DNA of 64,000 bases, taken from assembly GCA_021829835.1 (NCBI GenBank), contig JAKBPE010000003.1:1-64000 (forward strand), written 5' to 3'. The notes under the pieces were generated by a model. That model was given only the letters and a program-made list of their open reading frames with translations, had not been told where the DNA came from and ran no database searches. Of the stretch, positions 38,164 through 46,907 are shown piece by piece. Source of the DNA: a bacterium. GTDB taxonomy: Archaea > Micrarchaeota > Micrarchaeia > Micrarchaeales > CABMGC01. A program made the translations under genes and the position numbers. Position 1 is the first letter of the stretch, and every line of letters starts with the position of its first letter.

Positions 38164-38544
38164 AATTACCTACCTGTTTTTTGAAGAAGGAACTGACATT
38201 TCCTGAAGAGCTGGTCCGTATCAATATGGCATCAGTTAATTGATACACGTATCTGAAACGGGGATAGAAGCTGGAATCTGACATTTCCCTAAATCCCATT
38301 TTACCAGTATAATATTACTCCGTTCATGTTTATATGCTTTCTTAGCTTTACCTGAATTTGACTTTTGTGGACCTTTATTGCAGTAGCTCTGTCTTGCGTT
38401 TTATGAAAAATACAGGCAGAAATGTAAAGATGGAGCCCATTTCACATAAAAATATGAAACGGGATGTTTCCCTTTTGGTTTTAAGCTTTCCTAAAGCTAT
38501 TTAATTTATTAAGTTGTCTATTTACAATTAGGTCAGGTTGCCGC

Positions 38545-39741
38545 ATGGTAGATGGAACAGGAATCTTTACAAATATAGACGCCTTTGTAAAATACCTTAA
38601 TGAACACGGTGAAACGGATAGCACAGTACTTGCCCAGGCGATGGGAGTAGGAGAAAGGAACATTGAGGAATGGGCAAAGATACTTGAAAGTTCGAAGATG
38701 GCCAAGATAACTTATAAATTAGGCAGAATGTTTATAGCCCCAGTCAATAGTAATTCGGTCGGAGGAGCAGAAGAAAAACAGACAGAAGAAGTAAAGAAGG
38801 CAGTAGTTGGCAGTGAAATAGATGCGCAGTTGAGGGATACTGAAAGAATACTTCGCAGGATAGATGAGTTTAAGAAAAACATATCTGCCAGCGAAAGTGT
38901 GATAGATGAGAATTCTGCAACTATAAAAAAGACGCTAGATAAGATAGAGGGCTTTAGAAATGAAGCTTTAAAAAGCTACGGAGAGATAAAAAGCAAGAAA
39001 GAAGAGGTAGAAAAGTTTTCTGAGGAGATAGGCAACATGCTGGATTCTCTTTCTGGTACTACAGAACTTACAAAGATAGAGACAACAAGAAAGAATGCAG
39101 AAGCACTTGGGGAGGATATACGGAAGAGGATAGAGACATACCAGAAAAGCATCATAGATATGGCAAAAACTTATGATCAGAATGTAAAGGAGCAGCACAA
39201 GAATCTCCTGGAATTTATAAAAAATGCAAAACAGGAGATAGGCCTTCTTAAAGATATGCTGAATGAAGAGAATAATGGATTGAAAAGATTTGATTCTACA
39301 TATAAGAGATATAAACAGGAAGCGGAAAAGGCGAAGAAAACAGTTGAGAGTGATAGGAGAGAACTTATTGACAAGACATCTAAGTCTAAATCGGATCTTG
39401 ATAATATATTCAACGAGACAGAGCAGGAATGGAAGAATATGGATCAGATACTTTCAAAAGCAAATTCTGGGATATCGGGATTCGTTGAAATGCAGAATAA
39501 GATAGGAGATATAAGGAAAGAAATAGACGAGGCTGAGAAAAATACAAATGAGATAAGAGCCCAGATAGAAAGCTTGTCGCAGCGCATTAAGATAGTGGGA
39601 AATACAAACAATCCTGAAACGAAGAGCAAAATAGAGAAGGTAGATTCGGAAGCCATAGCTACCTCAAAGAAGATAAAAACTCAGGAAGATAAACTTGTTG
39701 GAATAAAGAAAGATATTGATGAACTTGGAGGTAAGGGATGA
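38545..39741 (+). CDS. Coiled-coil protein with N-terminal winged-helix-like segment
   Basis: N-terminal ~75 aa HTH-like; remainder long charged heptad-rich coiled coil. Stop overlaps the next ATG by 4 nt. Confidence 0.7.
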   Translation: MVDGTGIFTNIDAFVKYLNEHGETDSTVLAQAMGVGERNIEEWAKILESSKMAKITYKLGRMFIAPVNSNSVGGAEEKQTEEVKKAVVGSEIDAQLRDTERILRRIDEFKKNISASESVIDENSATIKKTLDKIEGFRNEALKSYGEIKSKKEEVEKFSEEIGNMLDSLSGTTELTKIETTRKNAEALGEDIRKRIETYQKSIIDMAKTYDQNVKEQHKNLLEFIKNAKQEIGLLKDMLNEENNGLKRFDSTYKRYKQEAEKAKKTVESDRRELIDKTSKSKSDLDNIFNETEQEWKNMDQILSKANSGISGFVEMQNKIGDIRKEIDEAEKNTNEIRAQIESLSQRIKIVGNTNNPETKSKIEKVDSEAIATSKKIKTQEDKLVGIKKDIDELGGKG

Positions 39742-41255
39742 CCGTGGAAGAGCAAAACATTGTAAAAAAGAAGTATGACTCGTATAATCTCAATGCGCAG
39801 GGGCTCAAAGTTACGGTAGACATAGAAGACAGAGGAGATTTTGTACCCATATATTCGGTAAATTTTCCTGAGCTTGGAGAAGCAACTAGAACCTTGCTTA
39901 TGTCACTCAGACAGGAGCTGCTCAACATAGTACCTATAGACACTAGAAGAGTTGAAGATGAACAGTACCTTAAGGAACTTTCGATCAAATACAACGAAGC
40001 CGCAAATCTTATGATAGATAGATATCTGCCGGGTACTCCTGCAGAATCAAAAACAATACTTATAGCATATGTAATAAATACGATGTTGGGGCTTGGAGAT
40101 CTGGAACCCCTTCTTGCAGACAATAAACTTGAGGAAATAGCAGTCAACGATGCAAAAAGCCCGATATGGGTATTTCATAGCAAATATCAGTGGTGCAAGA
40201 CTAACATAACTATGCGAAGCGATGCTGCAATATATGATACAGTAGAACAGATAGGGAGAAGAGTCGGCAGAAGCATAACAAATCTTGCTCCTTTGATGGA
40301 CGCAGAACTTCCTGACGGCTCCAGAATAAATGCTACATTGTTCCCCATATCGCAGAAGGGAAATACAATTACAATAAGAAAGTTTGCGGAGAACCCTTGG
40401 ACAATGACCGCTCTCGTTGCAAACGGGACAATCTCTTCTGAACTGGCAGCCATGATCTGGCTATGCATACAGAATGAGATAAGCATACTTATATCGGGGG
40501 GTACCGCAAGCGGAAAGACCAGTTTTCTTAACGCTATGAGCATATTTATGCCTGCGAACCACAGAATAATATCAGTAGAGGAGACTAAGGAACTTAGGCT
40601 CCCTAGGTTTTTACATTGGCTCCCGATGCTTACAAGGCAGGCGAACCCAGAGGGAAAGGGAGAGATACTGCTTTATGACCTGATGATAAACGCATTAAGA
40701 CAGCGTCCTGATATAATGTTAGTAGGAGAAATCAGAGTTAAGAAAGACGCAGAAACACTCTTTGAAGCTATACATACCGGGCATGCAGTATATGGAACTG
40801 TCCACGCTGACAATGCTGAGGATACAGTGATAAGGATGACGAATCCGCCGATAGATATACCTAAGATAATGCTTAACTCACTTGGAGCAATAGTTTCACT
40901 CTTCAGGCATAGACGTCTTGGTATACGTAGGGTTCTTGAGTTTGGGGAGATGCTGCAGGTTGGAGATGTTACAGTTACAGACAGATGGGATATACGTTCT
41001 GACACATTTACTCAAATAAATGCGCTTTCTAGACTCGTTGAGACCATCTCTCTTTATGGTGGATATACGAGAAATGAGATAAAAGGCGATATTGCAGATA
41101 AGGTAAAGGTACTTCAGTGGATGGTTAAAAACAAGCTGCTTGATGTTGAGGTTTCTGGTGCCGTAGTTGCAAACTACTACAAAGACCAGAACAGGGTTAT
41201 CAAAATGGCAGAGGATGATGTTCCATTCTCAAATGATCTGATAAAGGGACTTTGA
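39738..41255 (+). CDS. Type II/IV secretion system ATPase (GspE/VirB11 family)
   Basis: ILISGGTASGKTSFLNAMS; IISVEETKELRLP; LRQRPDIMLVGEIRVKKDAETLFEAIHTGHAVYGTVHADNAEDTVIRM. Confidence 0.95.
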   Translation: MTVEEQNIVKKKYDSYNLNAQGLKVTVDIEDRGDFVPIYSVNFPELGEATRTLLMSLRQELLNIVPIDTRRVEDEQYLKELSIKYNEAANLMIDRYLPGTPAESKTILIAYVINTMLGLGDLEPLLADNKLEEIAVNDAKSPIWVFHSKYQWCKTNITMRSDAAIYDTVEQIGRRVGRSITNLAPLMDAELPDGSRINATLFPISQKGNTITIRKFAENPWTMTALVANGTISSELAAMIWLCIQNEISILISGGTASGKTSFLNAMSIFMPANHRIISVEETKELRLPRFLHWLPMLTRQANPEGKGEILLYDLMINALRQRPDIMLVGEIRVKKDAETLFEAIHTGHAVYGTVHADNAEDTVIRMTNPPIDIPKIMLNSLGAIVSLFRHRRLGIRRVLEFGEMLQVGDVTVTDRWDIRSDTFTQINALSRLVETISLYGGYTRNEIKGDIADKVKVLQWMVKNKLLDVEVSGAVVANYYKDQNRVIKMAEDDVPFSNDLIKGL

Positions 41256-42079
41256 TGTCAGAAGAGTATGATAGAGTTATAGGAAAGCTTACAGGAATGG
41301 AAAAAAAGACTACGGAAGAATCTCCAGTGGAACTGGATCTCAAGATTGCTATTTCAGATGAAGAAAATTTCTTTCATGAAGATGAATATAATAAAGCAGT
41401 GGAGAAGGTAAATAGGATAGTAGCCAAGATAACTGCCTTGGAGAAAGAGCAGAAAGGAAAATCTGCATTTTTCCTGCACGAAAAGGATGATAGTGATAAG
41501 GTTGCAGCTGTAAAAAACTTTAAGGCTCTTGCAAATAATACTTATGGTAATATATTTAAAAGGAATAAAGGCAGAGAAGCAACTGAAATAAAAGGCCAGT
41601 CTGCCGGTAATGTTTCAGGAAAGACAGACATGCCTGAAAAGACCAAAGCGGCGGATTCGATGTCAGGAATGGGGCTTGCAAAAATTCCTGAAAATATTCA
41701 GAAAGATATTTTAAAGGCAGTGGATAGTGCGAGTGAAAAGGCAAGGTTAGGCAGTAAAATGATTGATTCTGTAATCAAGCAGGATAGGCGGAAAAAACCC
41801 CTTAGCGGAAGACCTGAAGACCTTTCGCCTCTAGATCAGATAAATCTTCTTAATAAGATAATAGACAGCATAGGCAAAGGAGAGGTAAACCAGGATAAAT
41901 TACAGGATTATATAGATACGGTAAGAAGGATAAAGAAAAACGCGGAAGATGGAAATACAGTTGCTCTGGGAGGTGCGGATTCATACATATATAAAATGAG
42001 GGAGGAGAGAATAGATTATGCCTGGAAAATTTTGGATTCTTACTCTTCAAAAAAAGGAAATTCGGGACAGGGACAGTAA
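41252..42079 (+). CDS. Hypothetical soluble protein of the secretion/pilus locus
   Basis: 4-nt overlap with the upstream ATPase; charged, no family recognised. Confidence 0.55.
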   Translation: MMSEEYDRVIGKLTGMEKKTTEESPVELDLKIAISDEENFFHEDEYNKAVEKVNRIVAKITALEKEQKGKSAFFLHEKDDSDKVAAVKNFKALANNTYGNIFKRNKGREATEIKGQSAGNVSGKTDMPEKTKAADSMSGMGLAKIPENIQKDILKAVDSASEKARLGSKMIDSVIKQDRRKKPLSGRPEDLSPLDQINLLNKIIDSIGKGEVNQDKLQDYIDTVRRIKKNAEDGNTVALGGADSYIYKMREERIDYAWKILDSYSSKKGNSGQGQ

Positions 42080-42117
42080 TTTAATAATGGTAGTATTACT
42101 AAAAGATAGTAGATTGG

Positions 42118-43452
42118 ATGGAAGAAAACATCGTAAGTATTGGAAGTAATCCCAACACTGACGTTGGAAGTAGTACTGCTCCAGAACAGCCCAGATTTAC
42201 TAAAAGAAAGCAGTTTCTTTTCTTCAAGATAAAATCAAAACCCATAAACCAATCTCAGAGTCAGACGAATGCAGATCAACAGGCTAGGAAAAGAAACGGT
42301 GGAATTAAAAACCCTGAGCCTATTGGATGGCTAATATCAATTATAGTAGCCGCCGCAGTTATAATTTTCTCCAAATATTATGGATTCAGTAAGATTATAG
42401 CAATTATATTCGGGATTCTTTCTTATATCGTTATATTCGGGATTTTTGCAGTTAGACAGTCTAGAAAGGTAAAAAGGTATGTGCAAAGAGAAAAAATCAT
42501 ATCTTCAATAACCGGCGAACAGACTTACCAAAATCCGGTTTCTTCAAGAATAAATGTGCAACCAAGCCATGTCCAGAAGAAACAGCATGTTGGCTCTCAG
42601 AAGGAAGAAGGTGTACCTTCGGGACCTTTGGGGAAATATATAGATTCAACAGTTAAAAAGAGAAAGACACTTGAGATGGATCTCAGGGCAGCAAACATAA
42701 AGAAGAGTCCTTACGAGTTCGTTAAATCCATGATGCTTTATGCCATTATTGTGGCAGTTACAATCACGATTGTTATGATGGTTGTTCTGGAACATTTTGG
42801 AGCGCCTTTGGCCCTAATGATCCTCGGTCCAGTGATAGGTTTCGGAGTGTACATGGCAATGTTCAACAGGTTTATGATGTACCCGAAACAGAGGAATAAG
42901 GTAATAGGCAGAAATGTTGAAAGAGACATACTTTTTGCGGCTAGAGACATAGTTATAGGAATGAGATCTGGAATGCCACTCTATAACGCAATAGCTGCAG
43001 TAAGTGCAGGATATGGAGATGCAAGCAGGGAATTCGGGAAAATAGTGGAACTTACACAATTAGGCATGCCCATAGAGCAGGCGATGGATCAGATAAGTGA
43101 AAAGAGCCAGTCTAAGACATTTAAGAGACTTATGTTGCAGGCAACAGTAAGCATAAAGGCAGGAGTTGACGTGACAAGCGCATTGCAGGATGTAGTAGAT
43201 GATGTCACGCAGGAAAGAGTTATAGACCTGAGAAGATATGGACAGAAGCTCAACGCCCTGGCTATGTTTTACATGCTTTTCGGAGTAATATTCCCAAGCA
43301 TGGGAATTGCGGTTGCTACCATAATGTCTACATTTATCAGCATATTTCCAATAACATACATAGTACTTATAGTTGCATTGATATTCATTGCGTTCGTACA
43401 AATAATGCTGTTAAACATAATGAAGAATTCGAGGCCGGTATTCTCAATGTAG
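42118..43452 (+). CDS. Type II/IV secretion membrane platform protein (TadB/FlaJ-like)
   Basis: T2SF-like region: ERDILFAARDIVIGMRSGMPLYNAIAAVSAGYGDASREFGKIVELTQLGMPIEQAMDQ. Confidence 0.82.
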   Translation: MEENIVSIGSNPNTDVGSSTAPEQPRFTKRKQFLFFKIKSKPINQSQSQTNADQQARKRNGGIKNPEPIGWLISIIVAAAVIIFSKYYGFSKIIAIIFGILSYIVIFGIFAVRQSRKVKRYVQREKIISSITGEQTYQNPVSSRINVQPSHVQKKQHVGSQKEEGVPSGPLGKYIDSTVKKRKTLEMDLRAANIKKSPYEFVKSMMLYAIIVAVTITIVMMVVLEHFGAPLALMILGPVIGFGVYMAMFNRFMMYPKQRNKVIGRNVERDILFAARDIVIGMRSGMPLYNAIAAVSAGYGDASREFGKIVELTQLGMPIEQAMDQISEKSQSKTFKRLMLQATVSIKAGVDVTSALQDVVDDVTQERVIDLRRYGQKLNALAMFYMLFGVIFPSMGIAVATIMSTFISIFPITYIVLIVALIFIAFVQIMLLNIMKNSRPVFSM

Positions 43453-43459
43453 GGATTTT

Positions 43460-44452
43460 ATGGTAAATTTTGAGAGGCTTGTATCAAGAAATGTTGCAAA
43501 GTATCTTTCTGATGAGCTTGACCTTTCAGGATTAAAAATAAGCGTGAACAAGCTCATAGAGATGGCAATATTGGGGGCAGTGGCCATGCTTTTAGTAGGT
43601 ACACTTGCGCCTTTCTTGATACTTAAATACAGTATAATCCTATCAGTGCTTATAGGTATTGGAGCCGGTGCACTGGTTGTTGTCTCAATATACGCGTATC
43701 TTGAATTTGTGATAGACAAAAGAAAAACATTCGTAGAGGGTATTCTCCCAGATTACATACAGCTTACAGCTGCGAACCTGAGGAGTGGAATTTCACTCGA
43801 CAATGCCATGGTTTCTGCTGCCAGGCCCGAGTTTAAATTCTTCTCTGATGACATAAAAAACATGGATAAGCAGATATATTCAGGAGAAACAATGCAGAAT
43901 GCTTTGATAATGCTTGGAAAGAGATACAGGTCAAGGCAGCTGCAGCACATGATGCGCATGATAAATGAATCTATAAGATATGGAGGGAGCATGAACGACC
44001 TCCTCAAGCAGATGGCAAAAGACCTTAGAAATCAGGCAATAATACAGAAGGAGATATCCGGACAGCTCTTCCTTTATACCATATTTATTACGTTTGCAGT
44101 ATTGATAGGCGCTCCTGCACTTTATGCCCTTACAAATAAGATGATTGCAGTTACGGATGGAGTCTGGGCGGGAATACTGCAAAGCAATCCCAATGGTCTT
44201 CCTTCTACAGGAATATCATTCATAAGACCGAGCCCGCCTAAGATCACAGTCAGCCAGTATTACAACTTTTCAATAGTTGCAGTGGTAATGATATCTTCTT
44301 TAGGAGCTTTAATAGTCTCGGTAATATCGAACGGTTCAGTACTTAGAGGCATTAAATACCTGCCGGTTTTTCTTATAGTAGGCATTGCAGTCTTCTATGT
44401 TGTTTCAATAATAATAGCTACCATGTTTGCAGCTACAGGAACAGGTGTCTGA
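43460..44452 (+). CDS. Type II/IV secretion membrane platform protein (TadC/FlaJ-like)
   Basis: EGILPDYIQLTAANLRSGISLDNAMVSAARPEF...MRMINESIRYGGSMNDLLKQMAKDLRNQAIIQKEI. Confidence 0.82.
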   Translation: MVNFERLVSRNVAKYLSDELDLSGLKISVNKLIEMAILGAVAMLLVGTLAPFLILKYSIILSVLIGIGAGALVVVSIYAYLEFVIDKRKTFVEGILPDYIQLTAANLRSGISLDNAMVSAARPEFKFFSDDIKNMDKQIYSGETMQNALIMLGKRYRSRQLQHMMRMINESIRYGGSMNDLLKQMAKDLRNQAIIQKEISGQLFLYTIFITFAVLIGAPALYALTNKMIAVTDGVWAGILQSNPNGLPSTGISFIRPSPPKITVSQYYNFSIVAVVMISSLGALIVSVISNGSVLRGIKYLPVFLIVGIAVFYVVSIIIATMFAATGTGV

Positions 44453-44484
44453 AACTTTGACATTTGGATTGGAAGGAGATCGAT

Positions 44485-45024
44485 TTACTCTATGCCTAGA
44501 GTACTGTTTGACCATATTTCTAGTTGGACGGTAACAGGCCTTCCGTTTAGTACTGCCGGGAATTTTTCCACTTGTACTGAAGTTATGTTCTCCGTTGAAG
44601 GATTCATGCCAGCTTCGTAGTTGATGCCTTCTCCGGTTATTGTTATGTAGTAGTCATAGGCCAGACCAAGCGGAGGCTTTGTCTCCTGATAGTCATATTC
44701 GGAAAGAATCCTTAGCGCAGTCATTTTGTTATATGAGAGGCCATCGGCAGTCCCATTTCCTAAGCCTATGCTTATGTTTGCCCATTCCAGAGTATTTGTG
44801 ACACTTGATGTGTACTCCCAGTTTGGAGGGTAGCCTGTTGACATTAATTGTGCCCCGGTCTCTACAAGCTGTGATTGCATATGCTGTATGTTTGAACTGT
44901 ATGCCAATGAGAACTCGTTGTTTATATTTATCCATATGTAGGTCATAATGACCATTGCTAGGACAAATATTATTATAGCGAATACAAGATCAAATGACCA
45001 GAATTGAGCCTTCATCAAATGCAC
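44485..45024 (-). CDS. Pilin-like/secreted protein
   Basis: MHLMKAQFWSFDLVFAIIIFVLAMVIMTYIW N-terminal helix with extracellular-type remainder. Confidence 0.55.
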   Translation of the reverse strand: MHLMKAQFWSFDLVFAIIIFVLAMVIMTYIWININNEFSLAYSSNIQHMQSQLVETGAQLMSTGYPPNWEYTSSVTNTLEWANISIGLGNGTADGLSYNKMTALRILSEYDYQETKPPLGLAYDYYITITGEGINYEAGMNPSTENITSVQVEKFPAVLNGRPVTVQLEIWSNSTLGIE

Positions 45025-45130
45025 ATAGGGATTAGATAAATAGAAGTTTATATAGATTTATATTAGCACCAGGATTTTGTGGCATGGTTGGCTTCCCATT
45101 TCCGTGTTCAGTGAACAGAATATTGACATG

Positions 45131-45940
45131 TCATATATCTTCGCCTATGACATTTCCATTAACTGTCACACCATAGGTATAATAGGGAGATTTGCTCATG
45201 AAGAAATTTCCGACAGCAATGAATTGATTCTGCTGTGATGAGGAAGTCTGGGAGACATTAGATACTATGCGAAGTGTTACGCTCTTGCATAGCATTCCGG
45301 TAAGGTTTATGCTTGCAAATGTGAATATTCCAAGCGTGTTTGCGCCTGGTGCCGATGTTGTGTTATAATGATTTACAAGCAATTTATTTCCATTATATAG
45401 TATCTCTACATAGAGATTTTTGCTTCCTGGGGATGTTATCTGGAAGTTTAAATACGGTTCCACAACTACAAAATTTGAAGAGAGAATCCCTGGAAGAATC
45501 GGATGCGATTGTGAATAAGTAGTTGCGGCAAAATTACCGTAGTAGCCACTCCAAGGATTGCCATAATATAGCCCATTGTAATTTGCCTCGGATAGGTTTA
45601 ACGGCCCGGTTCCAAAGCCTGTCCCACTCGTAGACCATGCATAATATGTACCTGTGCTGAAATTTCCGTTGCCTACCCATACGTAAGAGGTATTTTGTGG
45701 TATGCAGTAAGTATTATTAGTTTTCACCGTTCTGTTTGCAGGGAGGCTTGGCAAGGGAATATTTGCGCTCTCACTTTTTGGTGAGGTAATTGCATTTCTG
45801 CCTGTCGCTGTCTGATTTTTAGGCAGTATTGCCTTGCTTGGAGCTTTGCCTGATGAAGACTTGAGATATAGAGTAAGGCCTATTACGGCGCCAAAGATTA
45901 CTACCACGAGTATAATTGCCATCCAGCTTTCCATAGACAT
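45131..45940 (-). CDS. Membrane-anchored extracellular hypothetical protein
   Basis: N-terminal TM; Asn/Ser/Thr/Tyr-rich C-terminal domain. Confidence 0.55.
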   Translation of the reverse strand: MSMESWMAIILVVVIFGAVIGLTLYLKSSSGKAPSKAILPKNQTATGRNAITSPKSESANIPLPSLPANRTVKTNNTYCIPQNTSYVWVGNGNFSTGTYYAWSTSGTGFGTGPLNLSEANYNGLYYGNPWSGYYGNFAATTYSQSHPILPGILSSNFVVVEPYLNFQITSPGSKNLYVEILYNGNKLLVNHYNTTSAPGANTLGIFTFASINLTGMLCKSVTLRIVSNVSQTSSSQQNQFIAVGNFFMSKSPYYTYGVTVNGNVIGEDI

Positions 45941-45988
45941 ATTTAAAAGGATGGATTTTTATCTTTAATTGTAAGATCGCTTAGCGGT

Positions 45989-46705
45989 TTAGGCTCTTAC
46001 TTCACAACGGCCAACATAGCCTAGCCCGTTTATCTCTAGGCATGTCTTATCTAGAATATTTTTTGAATATGGTTTTACTAAAGAGAGTTTACGGTCCAGA
46101 GTTTTTTCTGAATTGAATTGCTGCAGATAATAGGAATCTGCGCCTTTTATGGCCATTGAAATGCTTATCAGGTCAGAAGGGGAGACCAATCCAGGAACAA
46201 CAGTTGTCCTGAATTCGTGTGTTATCCCTGAGTTTATTATTAGGTTTATGCTCTTTATTATGTTTGATACTACCGATGTGCCTTTTAATCCGGTAGCTTC
46301 TGCATATTTTGAATTGTCAAGACCTGTTTTGATGTCCATGGCAATATAATTTACAAGACCGTTTTTTATTATGTCTTCTACTTTGTAAGGATTTAGCCCA
46401 TTTGTATCTAACTTTACGGAGAGGCCTATTTTCTTTATTTTCCCGAGAAATATTTCAAGATCTTTTTGCAGGGTGGGCTCGCCGCCGGTTATAGTTACAG
46501 CTTCTATAAAATTCTTGGATTCGTTTAGCTTTCCTAGAATTTCTTCCTCCTCATATATGTGCAAAGAACTGTAATCTCTTTTGACAAGACTGCCGTTATG
46601 ACAGAATGGACAGTACATGTTGCATCCGGTAAGAAAGATGATGGAGGTTATCTTCCCAGGATAGTCAATCAGACTGATCCTCTGAAAACCCCCTATCTCG
46701 ACCAT
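45989..46705 (-). CDS. nrdG: Anaerobic RNR-activating radical SAM protein
   Basis: TGCNMYCPFCHNGSLV (CxxxCxxC); AVTITGGEPTLQKDLEIFL; directly downstream of nrdD. Confidence 0.92.
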   Translation of the reverse strand: MVEIGGFQRISLIDYPGKITSIIFLTGCNMYCPFCHNGSLVKRDYSSLHIYEEEEILGKLNESKNFIEAVTITGGEPTLQKDLEIFLGKIKKIGLSVKLDTNGLNPYKVEDIIKNGLVNYIAMDIKTGLDNSKYAEATGLKGTSVVSNIIKSINLIINSGITHEFRTTVVPGLVSPSDLISISMAIKGADSYYLQQFNSEKTLDRKLSLVKPYSKNILDKTCLEINGLGYVGRCEVRA

Positions 46706-46709
46706 GCTA

Positions 46710-46907
46710 TCAGGCTTTCTGCTCTCTTGCTTTGTCGTAGGTCTTTCTATCCGAAAACTCTTCTTTCTTTCCCTGGTTCCATTGGGATACTGGCCTTAGA
46801 TAACCCACGATTCTGGAGTATACCTCACACTTTGTCCTTTCGGATGCATGCATTTCAAGTATCGTCTTTTCATTTACATCTATCTCGATCTGTTTTTCGT
46901 ATTTCAT
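46710..46907 (-). CDS. Stand-alone NrdD glycyl-radical C-terminal domain
   Basis: 65 aa: CEVYSRIVGYLRPVSQWNQGKKEEFSDRKTYD matches the RVxGYxRPVxxWNxGKxxEFxxRKxY end of class III RNRs. Start overlaps the nrdD stop by 4 nt. Confidence 0.9.
   Translation of the reverse strand: MKYEKQIEIDVNEKTILEMHASERTKCEVYSRIVGYLRPVSQWNQGKKEEFSDRKTYDKAREQKA

Noticed and set aside
38430-38470. Imperfect palindrome CCCATTTCACATAAAAATATGAAACGGG upstream of the coiled-coil gene
   Set aside because: Two mismatches and no supporting context; too weak to call an operator or terminator.
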